Assembly (NCBI RefSeq): GCF_900232945.1
Contig: NZ_OCTU01000003.1
Location: forward strand, 47,155-111,154
DNA length: 64,000 bases
Source of the DNA: Urinicoccus timonensis
GTDB lineage: Bacteria; Bacillota; Clostridia; Tissierellales; Peptoniphilaceae
Direction: 5' to 3'
Part shown: positions 34,725 to 43,505 of the stretch, one piece after another
Layout of the letters: each line of letters starts with the position of its first letter
Position numbering within the stretch: position 1 is the first letter of the stretch
The notes under the pieces: generated by a model
Told to the model about the DNA's origin: nothing
What the model saw: only the letters and a program-made list of their open reading frames with translations
Databases searched by the model: none
Program-made: the position numbers and the translations under genes

Positions 34725-34919
34725 TATGAAGAGAAGAGTATAGTAAATCAGCCTACAGAGAGCCCTTGCTTGCTGGAAAAGGGTGGTGGGATTTACTAGA
34801 AAAACAACTCGGAGCATCGAAAGACGTAATCTTGGCGATAACAAGAATAAAAGTGGCTTGAGCAAGATAGGTGGCACCGCGATGTATTCGTCCTATGCAG
34901 AAGGCTGCTTTTTTTATAA
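34725..34919 (+). promoter_or_regulatory. T-box leader, asparagine specifier
   Basis: The T-box sequence TGGCACCGCG lies at 34872-34881. Stem I closes with GAGT (34736-34739)/ACTC (34807-34810) and AGTAAATC (34742-34749)/GATTTACT (34790-34797). The internal loop between them holds AAC (34803-34805), an Asn codon that matches the downstream asnS. The distal part AGAGAGCCC...GGG is short, so stem I is smaller than the classical form. Ahead of asnS, GCAG-AAGG-CTGC plus seven T (34898-34916) is the terminator. Uncharged tRNA-Asn should turn on asnS and probably leuS. Confidence 0.88.
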
Positions 34920-34928
34920 GGAGGTTCT

Positions 34929-36308
34929 ATGAAACTAAGAGAAATTTATCAAGACAAAGAAAAGTATTTAAACCAGGATATTAGCCTGGAAGGCTGGATT
35001 AAGACAGCCAGAACAGGAAAGAATATCAGCTTTATCAGCCTAACAGACGGGTCAAGCTTTAAACCCCTTCAAGTGGTTTTGGACCAAGACACAAAAATGG
35101 ACGACCAAGTCAAGCTAAATATTTCCTCTTCTCTTAAGGTTCAAGGAAGACTTGTGGAAAGTCAAGGAAAGGGACAAGATGTTGAATTAAAGGCAGAGTC
35201 CCTTGAAATCTTGGGAGAATCCGACCCTTCCTACCCCCTACAAAAGAAACGCCACTCGGCAGAATACCTAAGGACTATTGCCCACTTAAGACCTCGAGCA
35301 AACTTATTCCAAGCTGTTTTCCGGGTCCGGTCCCTTTTGGCCTTTGCCGTCCATAAATTCTTCCAAGAAAGAGGTTTCGTCTATGCCCAAACCCCTTTAA
35401 TTACCGGGTCTGACGCAGAAGGTGCAGGAGAAATGTTTCGGGTAACCACCCTGGACTTGAAGGATGTTCCCAAAAACGAAGATGGGTCCATTGACTATTC
35501 CAAGGACTTTTTCAACAAGGAAACCCACCTAACCGTTTCTGGGCAGTTACAGGCAGAAGTTTTTGCCCTGGCCTTTCGGGATGTCTATACCTTTGGTCCT
35601 ACCTTCCGGGCAGAAAACTCCAACACCCAAAGACATGCAGCGGAATTTTGGATGATTGAACCAGAAATGGCCTTTGCAGACTTGGATGTCAACATGGACG
35701 TGGCCGAAGCCATGGTTAAGTACATTATTTCCTATGTCCTGGACCATGCTCCAGATGAAATGGCCTTCTTTAATGAGTTTGTGGACAAGGGCCTTTTGGA
35801 CCGCCTCCACAATGTGGTTGACAATGACTTTGAACGCATTAGCTATACAGAAGCTGTAGACCTCTTGAAGAAGTCCGGACAAAAGTTCGACTATCCTGTG
35901 GAATGGGGGATTGACCTTCAAACCGAACACGAACGTTATTTAACAGAAAAAATCTTCAAACGCCCGGTATTTGTTACAGACTACCCCAAGGAAATCAAGG
36001 CCTTCTATATGCGGGAAAATGACGATAAAAAAACTGTTGCAGCCATGGACCTCTTGGTTCCTGGCGTAGGGGAAATCATTGGCGGATCCCAAAGGGAAGA
36101 ACGCTATGACATTCTAAAGAAAAAGATTGAGGACAACGGACTCAACATGAAGGACTATGAATGGTATTTAGACCTGAGAAAATATGGAACAGCCGTCCAT
36201 TCAGGTTATGGTCTTGGCTTTGAACGGGCTGTCATGTATGTGACAGGAGTTTCCAACATCCGGGATGTAACAGCCTTTCCAAGAACCGTTGGACATGCAG
36301 AATTTTAA
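34929..36308 (+). CDS. asnS: Asparaginyl-tRNA synthetase
   Basis: A 459-residue class IIb synthetase. It has an N-terminal OB-fold anticodon-binding domain (about 1-110), then the catalytic domain with motif 2 [21 protein letters not shown] and motif 3 [25 protein letters not shown] is as in AsnRS. The T-box with Asn specifier supports the amino acid call over Asp. AAGGAGG precedes the ATG. leuS follows at 9 bases and probably shares the transcript. Confidence 0.95.
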   Translation: MKLREIYQDKEKYLNQDISLEGWIKTARTGKNISFISLTDGSSFKPLQVVLDQDTKMDDQVKLNISSSLKVQGRLVESQGKGQDVELKAESLEILGESDPSYPLQKKRHSAEYLRTIAHLRPRANLFQAVFRVRSLLAFAVHKFFQERGFVYAQTPLITGSDAEGAGEMFRVTTLDLKDVPKNEDGSIDYSKDFFNKETHLTVSGQLQAEVFALAFRDVYTFGPTFRAENSNTQRHAAEFWMIEPEMAFADLDVNMDVAEAMVKYIISYVLDHAPDEMAFFNEFVDKGLLDRLHNVVDNDFERISYTEAVDLLKKSGQKFDYPVEWGIDLQTEHERYLTEKIFKRPVFVTDYPKEIKAFYMRENDDKKTVAAMDLLVPGVGEIIGGSQREERYDILKKKIEDNGLNMKDYEWYLDLRKYGTAVHSGYGLGFERAVMYVTGVSNIRDVTAFPRTVGHAEF

Positions 36309-36317
36309 GGAGGACCC

Positions 36318-38726
36318 ATGAAAGAATATAATCCAAAAGAGATTGAAGGAAAATGGCAAAAGCATTGGGAAGAAAAAGAAGTCTACCATTGCAAGATGGA
36401 CCCCAACAAGGAAAAATTTTATGCCCTGGTAGAATTTCCCTATCCCTCAGGCCAAGGCCTCCACGTAGGTCATCCAAGACCCTATACTGCCTTGGATATT
36501 GTGGCTAGAAAGAGACGCTACCAAGGCCAGGAAGTTTTATTTCCCATGGGCTTTGATGCCTTTGGCCTGCCAACAGAAAACTATGCCATCAAAAACCACA
36601 TCCATCCGGCCCTAGTTACCAAAAATAATGTAGACCACTTTAAGGACCAACTCAAGGCCCTGGGCTTTTCTTTTGACTGGTCTCGGGAAGTCAATACCAC
36701 CGATCCCGACTACTACAAGTGGACCCAATGGATCTTCCTCCAAATGTTTAAAAAGGGCCTGGCCTATAAGTCAGAAATTCCCATTAACTGGTGTACTTCC
36801 TGTAAGGTTGGCTTGTCCAATGAAGAAGTGGTAAATGGGTCTTGTGAACGCTGTGGAAGCCCTGTAGTCCACAAGGTCAAGAGCCAATGGATGTTAAAGA
36901 TTACAGCCTATGCCGACCGCTTGATTGATGATTTGGAAGATGTAGACTACCTGGACCGGATCAAGGCCCAACAAATCAACTGGATTGGTCGGTCTTACGG
37001 GGCCCAAGTGGACTTTAGGGTTGAAGACAGTGACAAGAAGCTGAAAATCTTTACCACCCGTCCCGACACCCTCTTTGGTGTAAGCTACATGGTTTTGGCT
37101 CCGGAACATCCCTATATCGAAGAATTTAAGGACCGGATTGAAAACTTGGAAGAAATCCAAAAATACCGGGAAGAAGTTTCGAAGAAAAGTGAATTTGAAC
37201 GGACAGAACTTTCCAAGGAAAAGACAGGAGTTGCCATTAAGGGCCTCTATGCCATTAATCCCGTCAACCAAAAGAAGATCCCCATCTGGGTCAGTGACTA
37301 TGTCCTCATGAGTTACGGAACCGGGGCCATTATGGCCGTACCGGGCCACGACAGCCGGGACTATGAATTTGCCAAGAAATTTGACCTCCCCATCCTTTCT
37401 GTTATCAAGGGAGGGGACCTGTCCAAGGAAGCCTATACAGACATTGAAGATGGAATCTTGGAAAATTCCGACTTCTTAAACGGCCTGTCTGTAAAAGAAG
37501 CCAAGGAAAAAATGTATGAATGGTTGGAAAAAGAAGGTATCGGAGAAAGGCACACCAACTATAAGTTAAGAGACTGGGTTTTCTCCAGACAAAGATATTG
37601 GGGAGAACCAATACCTCTTATCTATTGCGACGACTGTGGTTGGGTTCCTGTGGATGAAAAAGACCTTCCCTTGACCCTGCCAGAAGTAGAAAATTATGAA
37701 CCAACAGACAATGGAGAATCTCCTCTGGCTAAAATTGACTCCTTTGTCCATACCACCTGTCCAAAATGTGGTAAGCCAGCCAGACGGGAAACAGACACCA
37801 TGCCCCAATGGGCTGGATCTTCTTGGTACTATCTAAGATACACAGATCCCCACAATTCAGAAGCCTTGGCCAGCAAGGAAGCCTTGGATTATTTCACCCC
37901 AGTGGATTGGTATAATGGAGGTATGGAACACACCACCCTCCACTTGCTCTATTCAAGATTTTGGCACAAGTTCCTCTATGATATTGGAATAGTTCCCACT
38001 AAGGAACCCTATATGAAACGGACCTCCCATGGCATGATCTTGGGAGATAATGGGGAAAAGATGTCCAAGTCCAGGGGCAATGTCATCAACCCCGACGACA
38101 TCGTCAATGAATACGGGGCAGACACCCTGAGAACCTATGAAATGTTTATTGGGGACTTTGAAAAATCCGCTCCCTGGTCCGACAATGGCGTCAAGGGTTG
38201 CCGTCGTTTCTTGGAAAGAGTCTGGAAATTACAAGATTCCATTGTAGATGGGGGACTCCGACCAGAAATGGAAGTCCTGACCCACCAAACCATTAAAAAG
38301 GTCAGCTTTGACTATGAACACTTGAAGTTCAATACAGCCATTGCCCAATTAATGACCTATTTAAATGAAATCAACTCCCTGGGGTCCATTAGTCGGGAAG
38401 AATTAAAAATCTTCTTGACCCTTTTGAACCCTGTGGCTCCCCATATTACAGAAGAATTGTGGACCCTGGCTGGATTTGAAGGCTACCTCCACGACACCAG
38501 CTGGCCTGAATACGACGAAGCCAAAACTGTGGAAGACAGCATTGAAATCCCAGTCCAATTTAACGGCAAGGTTCGCTTCACCGTCAAGGTTCCCAGAGAA
38601 GCCAGCAAGGAAGAAGTGGAAAAAGTCGTCAAGGCAGAAGATGCCTTTGCAGACCAAGTTGGGGACAAGAATGTGGTAAAAGAAATCTACGTTCCTGGCC
38701 GAATTTACAATATTGTTTTGAAATAA
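36318..38726 (+). CDS. leuS: Leucyl-tRNA synthetase
   Basis: An 802-residue class Ia synthetase. It has [17 protein letters not shown] (HIGH equivalent HVGH), a zinc-knuckle segment with CTSC/CERC, and the CP1 editing domain with [14 protein letters not shown] and [16 protein letters not shown] second CxxC pair (YCDDC/CPKC) is present, along with KMSKSRGN. The C-terminal domain is normal for the bacterial form. AAGGAGG precedes the ATG. It sits downstream of the Asn T-box, so leucyl charging capacity here would follow asparagine status unless another promoter exists. Confidence 0.96.
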   Translation: MKEYNPKEIEGKWQKHWEEKEVYHCKMDPNKEKFYALVEFPYPSGQGLHVGHPRPYTALDIVARKRRYQGQEVLFPMGFDAFGLPTENYAIKNHIHPALVTKNNVDHFKDQLKALGFSFDWSREVNTTDPDYYKWTQWIFLQMFKKGLAYKSEIPINWCTSCKVGLSNEEVVNGSCERCGSPVVHKVKSQWMLKITAYADRLIDDLEDVDYLDRIKAQQINWIGRSYGAQVDFRVEDSDKKLKIFTTRPDTLFGVSYMVLAPEHPYIEEFKDRIENLEEIQKYREEVSKKSEFERTELSKEKTGVAIKGLYAINPVNQKKIPIWVSDYVLMSYGTGAIMAVPGHDSRDYEFAKKFDLPILSVIKGGDLSKEAYTDIEDGILENSDFLNGLSVKEAKEKMYEWLEKEGIGERHTNYKLRDWVFSRQRYWGEPIPLIYCDDCGWVPVDEKDLPLTLPEVENYEPTDNGESPLAKIDSFVHTTCPKCGKPARRETDTMPQWAGSSWYYLRYTDPHNSEALASKEALDYFTPVDWYNGGMEHTTLHLLYSRFWHKFLYDIGIVPTKEPYMKRTSHGMILGDNGEKMSKSRGNVINPDDIVNEYGADTLRTYEMFIGDFEKSAPWSDNGVKGCRRFLERVWKLQDSIVDGGLRPEMEVLTHQTIKKVSFDYEHLKFNTAIAQLMTYLNEINSLGSISREELKIFLTLLNPVAPHITEELWTLAGFEGYLHDTSWPEYDEAKTVEDSIEIPVQFNGKVRFTVKVPREASKEEVEKVVKAEDAFADQVGDKNVVKEIYVPGRIYNIVLK

Positions 38727-38740
38727 GAGAAAATAAGACC

Positions 38741-38770
38741 AAAAGCGATGGGTTAGCCCGTCGCTTTTTT
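38741..38770 (+). terminator. Intrinsic terminator after leuS
   Basis: AAAAGCGATGGG (38741-38752), loop TTAG, CCCGTCGCTTTT (38757-38768), then more T. Confidence 0.92.
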
Positions 38771-38784
38771 GTGTGTATGTGTTA

Positions 38785-39099
38785 GGGCTTCAAGGAGAGC
38801 CCCTACAAGGTGGCGGATGGTTTTGTAGGGGCTGGCCTGTCCAGCCCGTCTGCAATTGCGAAAATGTTTATTTTGGGATTGTGGGCATTGATGTTGTTCC
38901 CTGTATAGAAATACTCTGTCTATCAATGCGGGCGACACGGGGTCGCCCCTACAGGGTGGCGGATGGTTTTGTAGGGGCTGGCCTGTCCAGCCCGTCTGCA
39001 ATTCCGGGAATGTTTATTTTGGGATTGTGGGCATTGATGTTGTTCCCTGTATAAAAATATTCTGTTTATCAATACGGGCGACACAGGGTCGCCCCTACA
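38785..39099. repeat. 146-bp tandem repeat made of covarying GGGC hairpins
   Basis: Two near-identical 146-bp units (about 38800-38945 and 38946-39091) share GGTGGCGGATGGTTTTGTAG, GTCTGCAATT and GGGATTGTGGGCATTGATG at exactly 146-base offset. Each unit has two palindromes, GGGCTGG/CCAGCCC (38829-38847, 38975-38993) and GGGCGAC/GTCGCCC (38930-38948, 39076-39094), flanked by TGTAGGGG or CCCCTACA. A leading GGGCT/AGCCC hairpin lies at 38785-38802. The ORFs crossing this stretch lack ribosome sites and are repeat-derived. The elements resemble REP/MITE-like intergenic repeats; no transposase is nearby. Confidence 0.85.
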
Positions 39100-39213
39100 A
39101 TTGTGTTGTAGGGTGAATTATGAACAGAGTCAGCCCCTACAGATCATTCAATATTTTCCCGAAAATGTACCAATCCGACCATTCCAATAAAAAGAAAAAA
39201 TCGATGAGCCGTG

Positions 39214-39437
39214 GTCGCTTATTGACAATTCAAAGATTTGAAACATCGCGACATCTGACCTGCCAACGAAATCAAAGATTTCGGGCTAGGTCATGAAAAA
39301 AATTCAATGTTTGAGCGAAGCGAGTTTTGAATTTTTAGGCTTGTCGATTTGTATCACCTTTGACAAATCAAAGATTTGAAACAAGGTGATATCTGACCTA
39401 CCTACGATTCGAGCTTCGCTCTCGTCGGGTTAGGTCA
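39214..39437. repeat. Twin-hairpin module present twice with compensatory stems
   Basis: Copy 1 (39214-39293) is a stem GTCGC/GCGAC (39214-39218, 39248-39252) around ATTCAAAGATTTGAAAC. It is followed by TGACCT...AGGTCA (39256-39261, 39288-39293) enclosing CGAAATC-AAA-GATTTCG. Copy 2 (39352-39437) has the same layout: TATCACCTT/AAGGTGATA (39352-39360, 39383-39391) around AAATCAAAGATTTGAAAC, then TGACCTACC...AGGTCA (39394-39437). A hairpin with T-run, AAAAATTCAA/TTGAATTTTT (about 39298-39336), lies between them. The outer stems differ in sequence but pair in both copies. No ORF explains this. Confidence 0.75.
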
Positions 39438-39478
39438 TTTTTCTTACATCCAGTGAGGTAGGGTGGAGGGGGAGGTTT

Positions 39479-39518
39479 AGGAGGGGCAAGGGGCATCGAT
39501 AGCCCCTAGGCCCCTCCT
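39479..39518. repeat. GC-rich hairpin
   Basis: AGGAGGGGC (39479-39487) pairs with GCCCCTCCT (39510-39518), with an inner GGGGC/GCCCC pair around ATCGATA. It has no T-run, so it is not an ordinary terminator. Confidence 0.6.
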
Positions 39519-39584
39519 AGAGAATAAGGAAAAGAGTGGGTATAGGAGATGCTGAGAATAGAGAGATGTTTCCTATATTTATAT

Positions 39585-39771
39585 ATTCTGGTTAGCAATG
39601 CGGGCGATATAAAATCGCCCCTACAGGAGAGGAATGGTTTTGTAGGGGCGGCCCTGTGCCGCCCAATGTGTAGAACAGGGTTTGTATATTATGGGGGTGG
39701 TCTATCAATGATATTCCCTATATTTATATCTTCTGATTAGCAATGTGGGCCGGACAGGCCGGCCCCTACAT
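39585..39771. repeat. Further divergent copies of the GGGC hairpin family
   Basis: Three palindromes share the TGTAGGGG/CCCCTACA flank seen at 38785-39099: GGGCGAT/ATCGCCC (39602-39620), GGGCGGC/GCCGCCC (39646-39664) and GGGCCGG/CCGGCCC (39747-39765). The intervening bases (GGAATGGTTTTGTAGGGGC, TATCAATGAT, TTCCCTATATTTATAT) are diverged forms of the 146-bp unit. The rest of 39781-39869 holds only the regulator's promoter region. Confidence 0.8.
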
Positions 39772-39805
39772 GGGCTAGACCTGTTCCTCCCTCTATCTTA
39801 AGAAA

Positions 39806-39851
39806 TTTGTAAGATTTTGTTAAAAGATTTGTTCCATGTCTTTGTTATAAT
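39806..39851 (+). promoter_or_regulatory. Promoter and possible operator of the two-component operon
   Basis: TATAAT lies at 39846-39851. Upstream, TTTGT occurs at 39806, 39816 and 39828, spaced 10 and 12 bases. This looks like the direct repeats bound by OmpR/PhoB-type regulators, and there is no good -35. Autoactivation by the regulator encoded just downstream is inferred. Confidence 0.45.
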
Positions 39852-39869
39852 ATCCTTGAGGTGATAAGA

Positions 39870-40592
39870 ATGCGTGACTACGAAATATTAATTGCCGAAG
39901 ATGATGAAAGTATTTTACATTCTATAGAAATTTATTTAGGGAACAATGACCGCTACAAGACCACAGGGGTTTCAAATGGCCTAGATGCCCTAGAGGAAAC
40001 GAAAAAGAAGGACTATGACCTGGTGATTATGGACCTCATGATGCCGGGCATGACTGGGGAAGATGCCATCCGGGAAATCCGCAGGTATTCTGTAGTCCCT
40101 ATCTTGATCCTATCGGCCAAGTCTGAGGACCTGGACAAGATTATGGGCCTGACCCTGGGGGCGGATGACTACTTAACCAAGCCCTTTAACCCCATGGAAC
40201 TCTTGGCCCGGGTGGATGCCATTATCCGACGCAACCACGCCTACAACAGCGGCGAAAAGGATTCGGAAATTTTAATCGGAGATGTCAAGCTTCTCTTGGA
40301 CCAGAGAAGGGTGGAGGTTTTGGGCCAATCCATTTCCCTCACCCCCATTGAGTTTCAAATCCTGGCCCTCTTGATGAAGCATCCAGGACGGGTTTTTTCC
40401 ATTGAAGAAATTTACGAAAAGATTTGGAAGGAACCGGCCCTGGACCCCAAAACGGTTACAGTCCATATTCGGAGGATTCGGGAAAAAATTGAAGTCAACC
40501 CCAAGCATCCCAGGTACATCCAAGTGGCCTGGGGGCTAGGCTATCGTTTTGTCAATGAAAAAAGGAGCTTAGAAAATGGAAAAAACAAATAA
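39870..40592 (+). CDS. OmpR/PhoB-type response regulator
   Basis: A 240-residue regulator. The receiver domain (about 1-120) has acidic residues AEDDE at the start, the phospho-acceptor Asp55 in VIMDLMMPGMTG, and SAKSEDLDKIMG with a KPF motif. The C-terminal winged helix (about 135-232) has LTPIEFQILALLMKHPGRVFS and VHIRRIREKIE. ATG 39870 follows GAGGTG; the GTG at 39861 lies in that site. The gene overlaps its histidine kinase by 17 bases. The regulon is unknown. Confidence 0.92.
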   Translation: MRDYEILIAEDDESILHSIEIYLGNNDRYKTTGVSNGLDALEETKKKDYDLVIMDLMMPGMTGEDAIREIRRYSVVPILILSAKSEDLDKIMGLTLGADDYLTKPFNPMELLARVDAIIRRNHAYNSGEKDSEILIGDVKLLLDQRRVEVLGQSISLTPIEFQILALLMKHPGRVFSIEEIYEKIWKEPALDPKTVTVHIRRIREKIEVNPKHPRYIQVAWGLGYRFVNEKRSLENGKNK

Positions 40593-42783
40593 AAACAATC
40601 CTCGGGTCTTTTTGATAACCCTGGTTTTGGCCCTCCTAGTGAGCTTGGGCCCCATGGCCTACTTTTATTCCAGCGAACCCAAGGCGGACCTATCCTGGAT
40701 TACAACAGAAACTTATTTTAGAAACATTTTTACAAATTTTATAAATAATGACCGAATGTTTTACGGGGAATCCGAGGGAAATGATGGCCGAAACTTGAGT
40801 CTGGCCACAAAGTCCTACTATACCAGCCACTTAACCAAGAGGACGGGGAACTATCTTTTAACAAATAACCCCCAATATGACAATGTCCAAGACCTAGAAA
40901 AAGACCTTTTTAAAAGCTTGAACTATGACCACCTGACCTACCTAGTGGATAACCGGTCGGAAGACTGGGCTCGTTACAAGGACCAAGATCCCAAGGATAT
41001 TAAGCCCAGCAGTGAGGATGTTCTCTTTTTGAAGTATAGCTACAATGGCCAAAAGTGGCAGCTAGACCAAACCCAAATCAAAGAGGATAAGAATATAAGA
41101 CAGATTCAAAATATCATCAATGAACTTGTCCTTAATACCATTTCCAACTATGAATACACCAATACCTTTAATGAAAAAGAAGAAAATATAGACCTAAACA
41201 TCCCTGACCAGGATGTGGAGTTTGGCATCGACACCAAGATTGCCTCGGCCCAAGTAACCATGGCCATGACCCAAAAGCAACTGGACAACTTTTTGGGAGA
41301 AACCCTCTTCCAACGCCAGTCCATTGACTTGGTTGTCGGCCTGATTCCGGTTTATATCCTGGGCTTTTTTGCCCTCCTGGCCTATGGCCTCTGGGCCTTT
41401 AACAAGACCAAAGAAAGAACAGGCTTTGTCCGGTTTTTGGACTTTTCCCCCTGGGAAGTGACCACGGTCCTAGTTGCCGTGTGGATAGGACTTTTCGGCC
41501 TGATCTGCAATGAGCCTTCCAGTATCATCTATCCCTTACAAGACTGGACCTCCATCAACCGCTACCTCTTGGTCTTTGCCGGTATCTTCTTTGCGGGTTT
41601 TAGCCTGCTTTTGGCAGCTTCCTACCTGGCTTTAAGGATTATCCAAATCAAGGATAGGGGCCTGGCCTATGGTTTCTGGCAAAAGACCCTGGTCTACAAG
41701 ATCATCCAGGTCTTGAAAAAAATCTTCGGGTCGGGGGTTTCCTACTTGGAAGCCAGCGTCAGCCAAGAAGGCTCATCTCCATCCAGGGCTCCCCTTCTTT
41801 ACCTGGGCCTGGGTCTCCTCATAATCTTCCTCTTTTTCTTTATTGGAGCCCCGGGGGGAGGAAGGGGGAAATCCTTTGTTCTATTCCTCCTCCTGGTCTT
41901 TTTGCTCCTGGTCTTTGCCCTCTTTATCAAGGACTTTTCCGCAGAGATGAAGCGGCTAATCCAGGGATCCAATGAAATTGTCAAGGGGAACTACGACTAC
42001 CAAATCCCTGTGGAAAGAAGTTATTTCAAGGGCATCGCCAATAACTTTAACCGGATTGCCTCCAACCTGGACAAGGCTGTTTCTGAAGCCGTGTCTTCAG
42101 CCAAGGTCCAAAGCGACTTAATTACCAATGTCAGCCACGACCTCAAGACGCCCCTGACTTCAATCATCAACTATTCGGACCTAATGGACAAGGAGGAAGA
42201 CCCCCAAACTTTGAAAAAATATGCAGGAGTCATCCATGAAAAGTCCATCCACTTAAAAGACCTCATTGAAAACTTGTTTGAAGTCAGTCAAACCTCCAAG
42301 GAATTAAGGGAAAGTGACTTACAAGACCTGGACCTAAAAGACCTAACTAGCCAAGTTTTAGGCGAGTGGGAGGACGACTTTAAGACCAAGGGTCTTGATT
42401 TAATCTACAAGGACCAAGGACCCCTGCCAGTCCGCATCAACGGAAACCGGGGTCAAAGGATCCTGGACAACCTCTGCTCTAATATCTACAAGTACTCCCT
42501 GGAAAATACCAGGGTCTATGTGGACCTCTACCGGGAAGATGGCCATGCCTGCATCTGCCTTAGAAATATTTCAGCCATGGCCCTGGACCCCAGCCTGGAC
42601 TTAACCAGTCGCTTTACCCGGGGAGACCAAGCCCGGACAGGAACAGGCCACGGTTTGGGTCTGGCCATTGCCAAGAGTTTGCTCTTACAAGTCAAGGGAG
42701 ACATGGAAGTTAAGGTAGACGGAGACCTCTTTAAGGTCATCTGCCGGGTCCCCTTGAGAGAAGAAAAAACTTTTCAAGAATGA
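40576..42783 (+). CDS. Sensor histidine kinase with multiple TM helices
   Basis: A 735-residue membrane kinase. TM1 lies at about 10-30, followed by a ~220-residue outer domain. Five further hydrophobic segments (about 250-275, 295-312, 330-353, 405-422 and 430-448) lead into a HAMP-like region. The HisKA has phospho-His521 in NVSHDLKTPLTSI. The HATPase has an N box (RILDNLCSNIYKYS) and G box (GTGHGLGLAIAKSL). Six TM helices are more than the usual two, so the membrane part may itself sense or transport. AAAGGAG precedes the ATG inside the regulator gene. Confidence 0.9.
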   Translation: MEKTNKNNPRVFLITLVLALLVSLGPMAYFYSSEPKADLSWITTETYFRNIFTNFINNDRMFYGESEGNDGRNLSLATKSYYTSHLTKRTGNYLLTNNPQYDNVQDLEKDLFKSLNYDHLTYLVDNRSEDWARYKDQDPKDIKPSSEDVLFLKYSYNGQKWQLDQTQIKEDKNIRQIQNIINELVLNTISNYEYTNTFNEKEENIDLNIPDQDVEFGIDTKIASAQVTMAMTQKQLDNFLGETLFQRQSIDLVVGLIPVYILGFFALLAYGLWAFNKTKERTGFVRFLDFSPWEVTTVLVAVWIGLFGLICNEPSSIIYPLQDWTSINRYLLVFAGIFFAGFSLLLAASYLALRIIQIKDRGLAYGFWQKTLVYKIIQVLKKIFGSGVSYLEASVSQEGSSPSRAPLLYLGLGLLIIFLFFFIGAPGGGRGKSFVLFLLLVFLLLVFALFIKDFSAEMKRLIQGSNEIVKGNYDYQIPVERSYFKGIANNFNRIASNLDKAVSEAVSSAKVQSDLITNVSHDLKTPLTSIINYSDLMDKEEDPQTLKKYAGVIHEKSIHLKDLIENLFEVSQTSKELRESDLQDLDLKDLTSQVLGEWEDDFKTKGLDLIYKDQGPLPVRINGNRGQRILDNLCSNIYKYSLENTRVYVDLYREDGHACICLRNISAMALDPSLDLTSRFTRGDQARTGTGHGLGLAIAKSLLLQVKGDMEVKVDGDLFKVICRVPLREEKTFQE

Positions 42784-42844
42784 TTGAAGCTTTAGATCCA
42801 AAACTTCATGATAGAAGAAGTGCATTAAATTTAAGGAGAAAAAA

Positions 42845-43330
42845 ATGAAAAGAACCATGAAAAGAAAATTAGGAACCATCCTACTGGTAGGCTGCCTGGC
42901 CCTAGGTGCAGCAGCTTGTGACAAGGCAAGTGCAGCTGGTTATTCAAATAGCCTTGTTTCCCATGAAGAAATCCAAGATGAATTTGTCAAAACCTGTAAA
43001 AGTTTGAATTGGCCAGAAGGCTATGCGGTGCCAAAAGAAATTGACTATAAAAAAGACGGCTCATCTTATGAAAAAGGCTTTGGCACCACAAGGGCAAGTC
43101 TTTATTGGGAAGCCGCCTGGGAAAGAGAATGGTTAAATAGCTACAAAACAGACCCTGAAAGAGCTGGAAAGGCCCTGGCAGAACTGGAAAAAGCAACAAA
43201 GATGACCTACATGTCCCAAGCCAAATGTGACGATGCCACAAGGGAAGCCTTTGCCAAATACCTGGACCAAGCTAGACATGGAGACCCATCAGGCTTTGAA
43301 GAAAACATCAAGCTCAATGCCCCTGAATAA
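42845..43330 (+). CDS. Small exported protein, possible lipoprotein
   Basis: A 161-residue protein. The N-terminus has basic residues, a hydrophobic core (about 10-23) and LGAAAC-DKASA. The cysteine at 25 could be lipidated, but Ala at -3 is a poor lipobox, so ordinary cleavage near SAA is the alternative. The mature part is helical and charged with two more cysteines (KTCKSLNWPEGY and AKCDDATREAF), which may form a disulphide. No family is recognised. It follows the two-component genes by 61 bases with AAGGAG and no separate promoter that I can see, so it may belong to that operon. It is bracketed by a duplicated kinase 3' end. Confidence 0.6.
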   Translation: MKRTMKRKLGTILLVGCLALGAAACDKASAAGYSNSLVSHEEIQDEFVKTCKSLNWPEGYAVPKEIDYKKDGSSYEKGFGTTRASLYWEAAWEREWLNSYKTDPERAGKALAELEKATKMTYMSQAKCDDATREAFAKYLDQARHGDPSGFEENIKLNAPE

Positions 43331-43356
43331 GCGGGATGGCTGGGAATTTTCCTAGC

Positions 43357-43420
43357 TAGAGATCCCTTAAGGTCATCTGACAGCCCCTTGAGGGAAGAAA
43401 AAATTCTAAGAATGATTTTT
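43357..43420 (+). repeat. Duplicated 3' end of the histidine kinase gene
   Basis: This stretch closely matches 42723-42786, the last codons of the kinase. Shared blocks are TTAAGGTCATCTG, CCCCTTGAG, GAAGAAAAAA and AAGAATGATT in the same order with small gaps. It lies downstream of the small exported protein gene. It is a remnant only and no longer coding. Confidence 0.75.
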
Positions 43421-43447
43421 AATTCTCAAAAAAATTGAAAAAAGTGC

Positions 43448-43453
43448 TATAAT
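43448..43453 (+). promoter_or_regulatory. -10 box of the AI-2E-family gene
   Basis: TATAAT at 43448-43453 follows a GC step; the -35 is weak (TTCTCA, 19 bases upstream). A small hairpin AGGCA/TGCCT (43474-43487) lies in the leader. Confidence 0.55.
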
Positions 43454-43505
43454 AAAGGATAACGAATAAATTAGGCAGCAATGCCTCACTGAAAAGGAGT
43501 TGCTT

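Noticed and set aside
38753..39054. Open frames on both strands within the 38.8-39.1 kb gap
   Set aside because: They are made of the 146-bp repeat, encode repeated peptides, and have no ribosome sites.
39549..39740. 63-codon plus-strand frame
   Set aside because: It runs through the GGGC palindromes and has no ribosome site or recognisable protein pattern.
38785..39771. CRISPR array
   Set aside because: Repeats are palindromic and irregularly spaced with similar, not unique, intervening sequence, and there are no cas genes.
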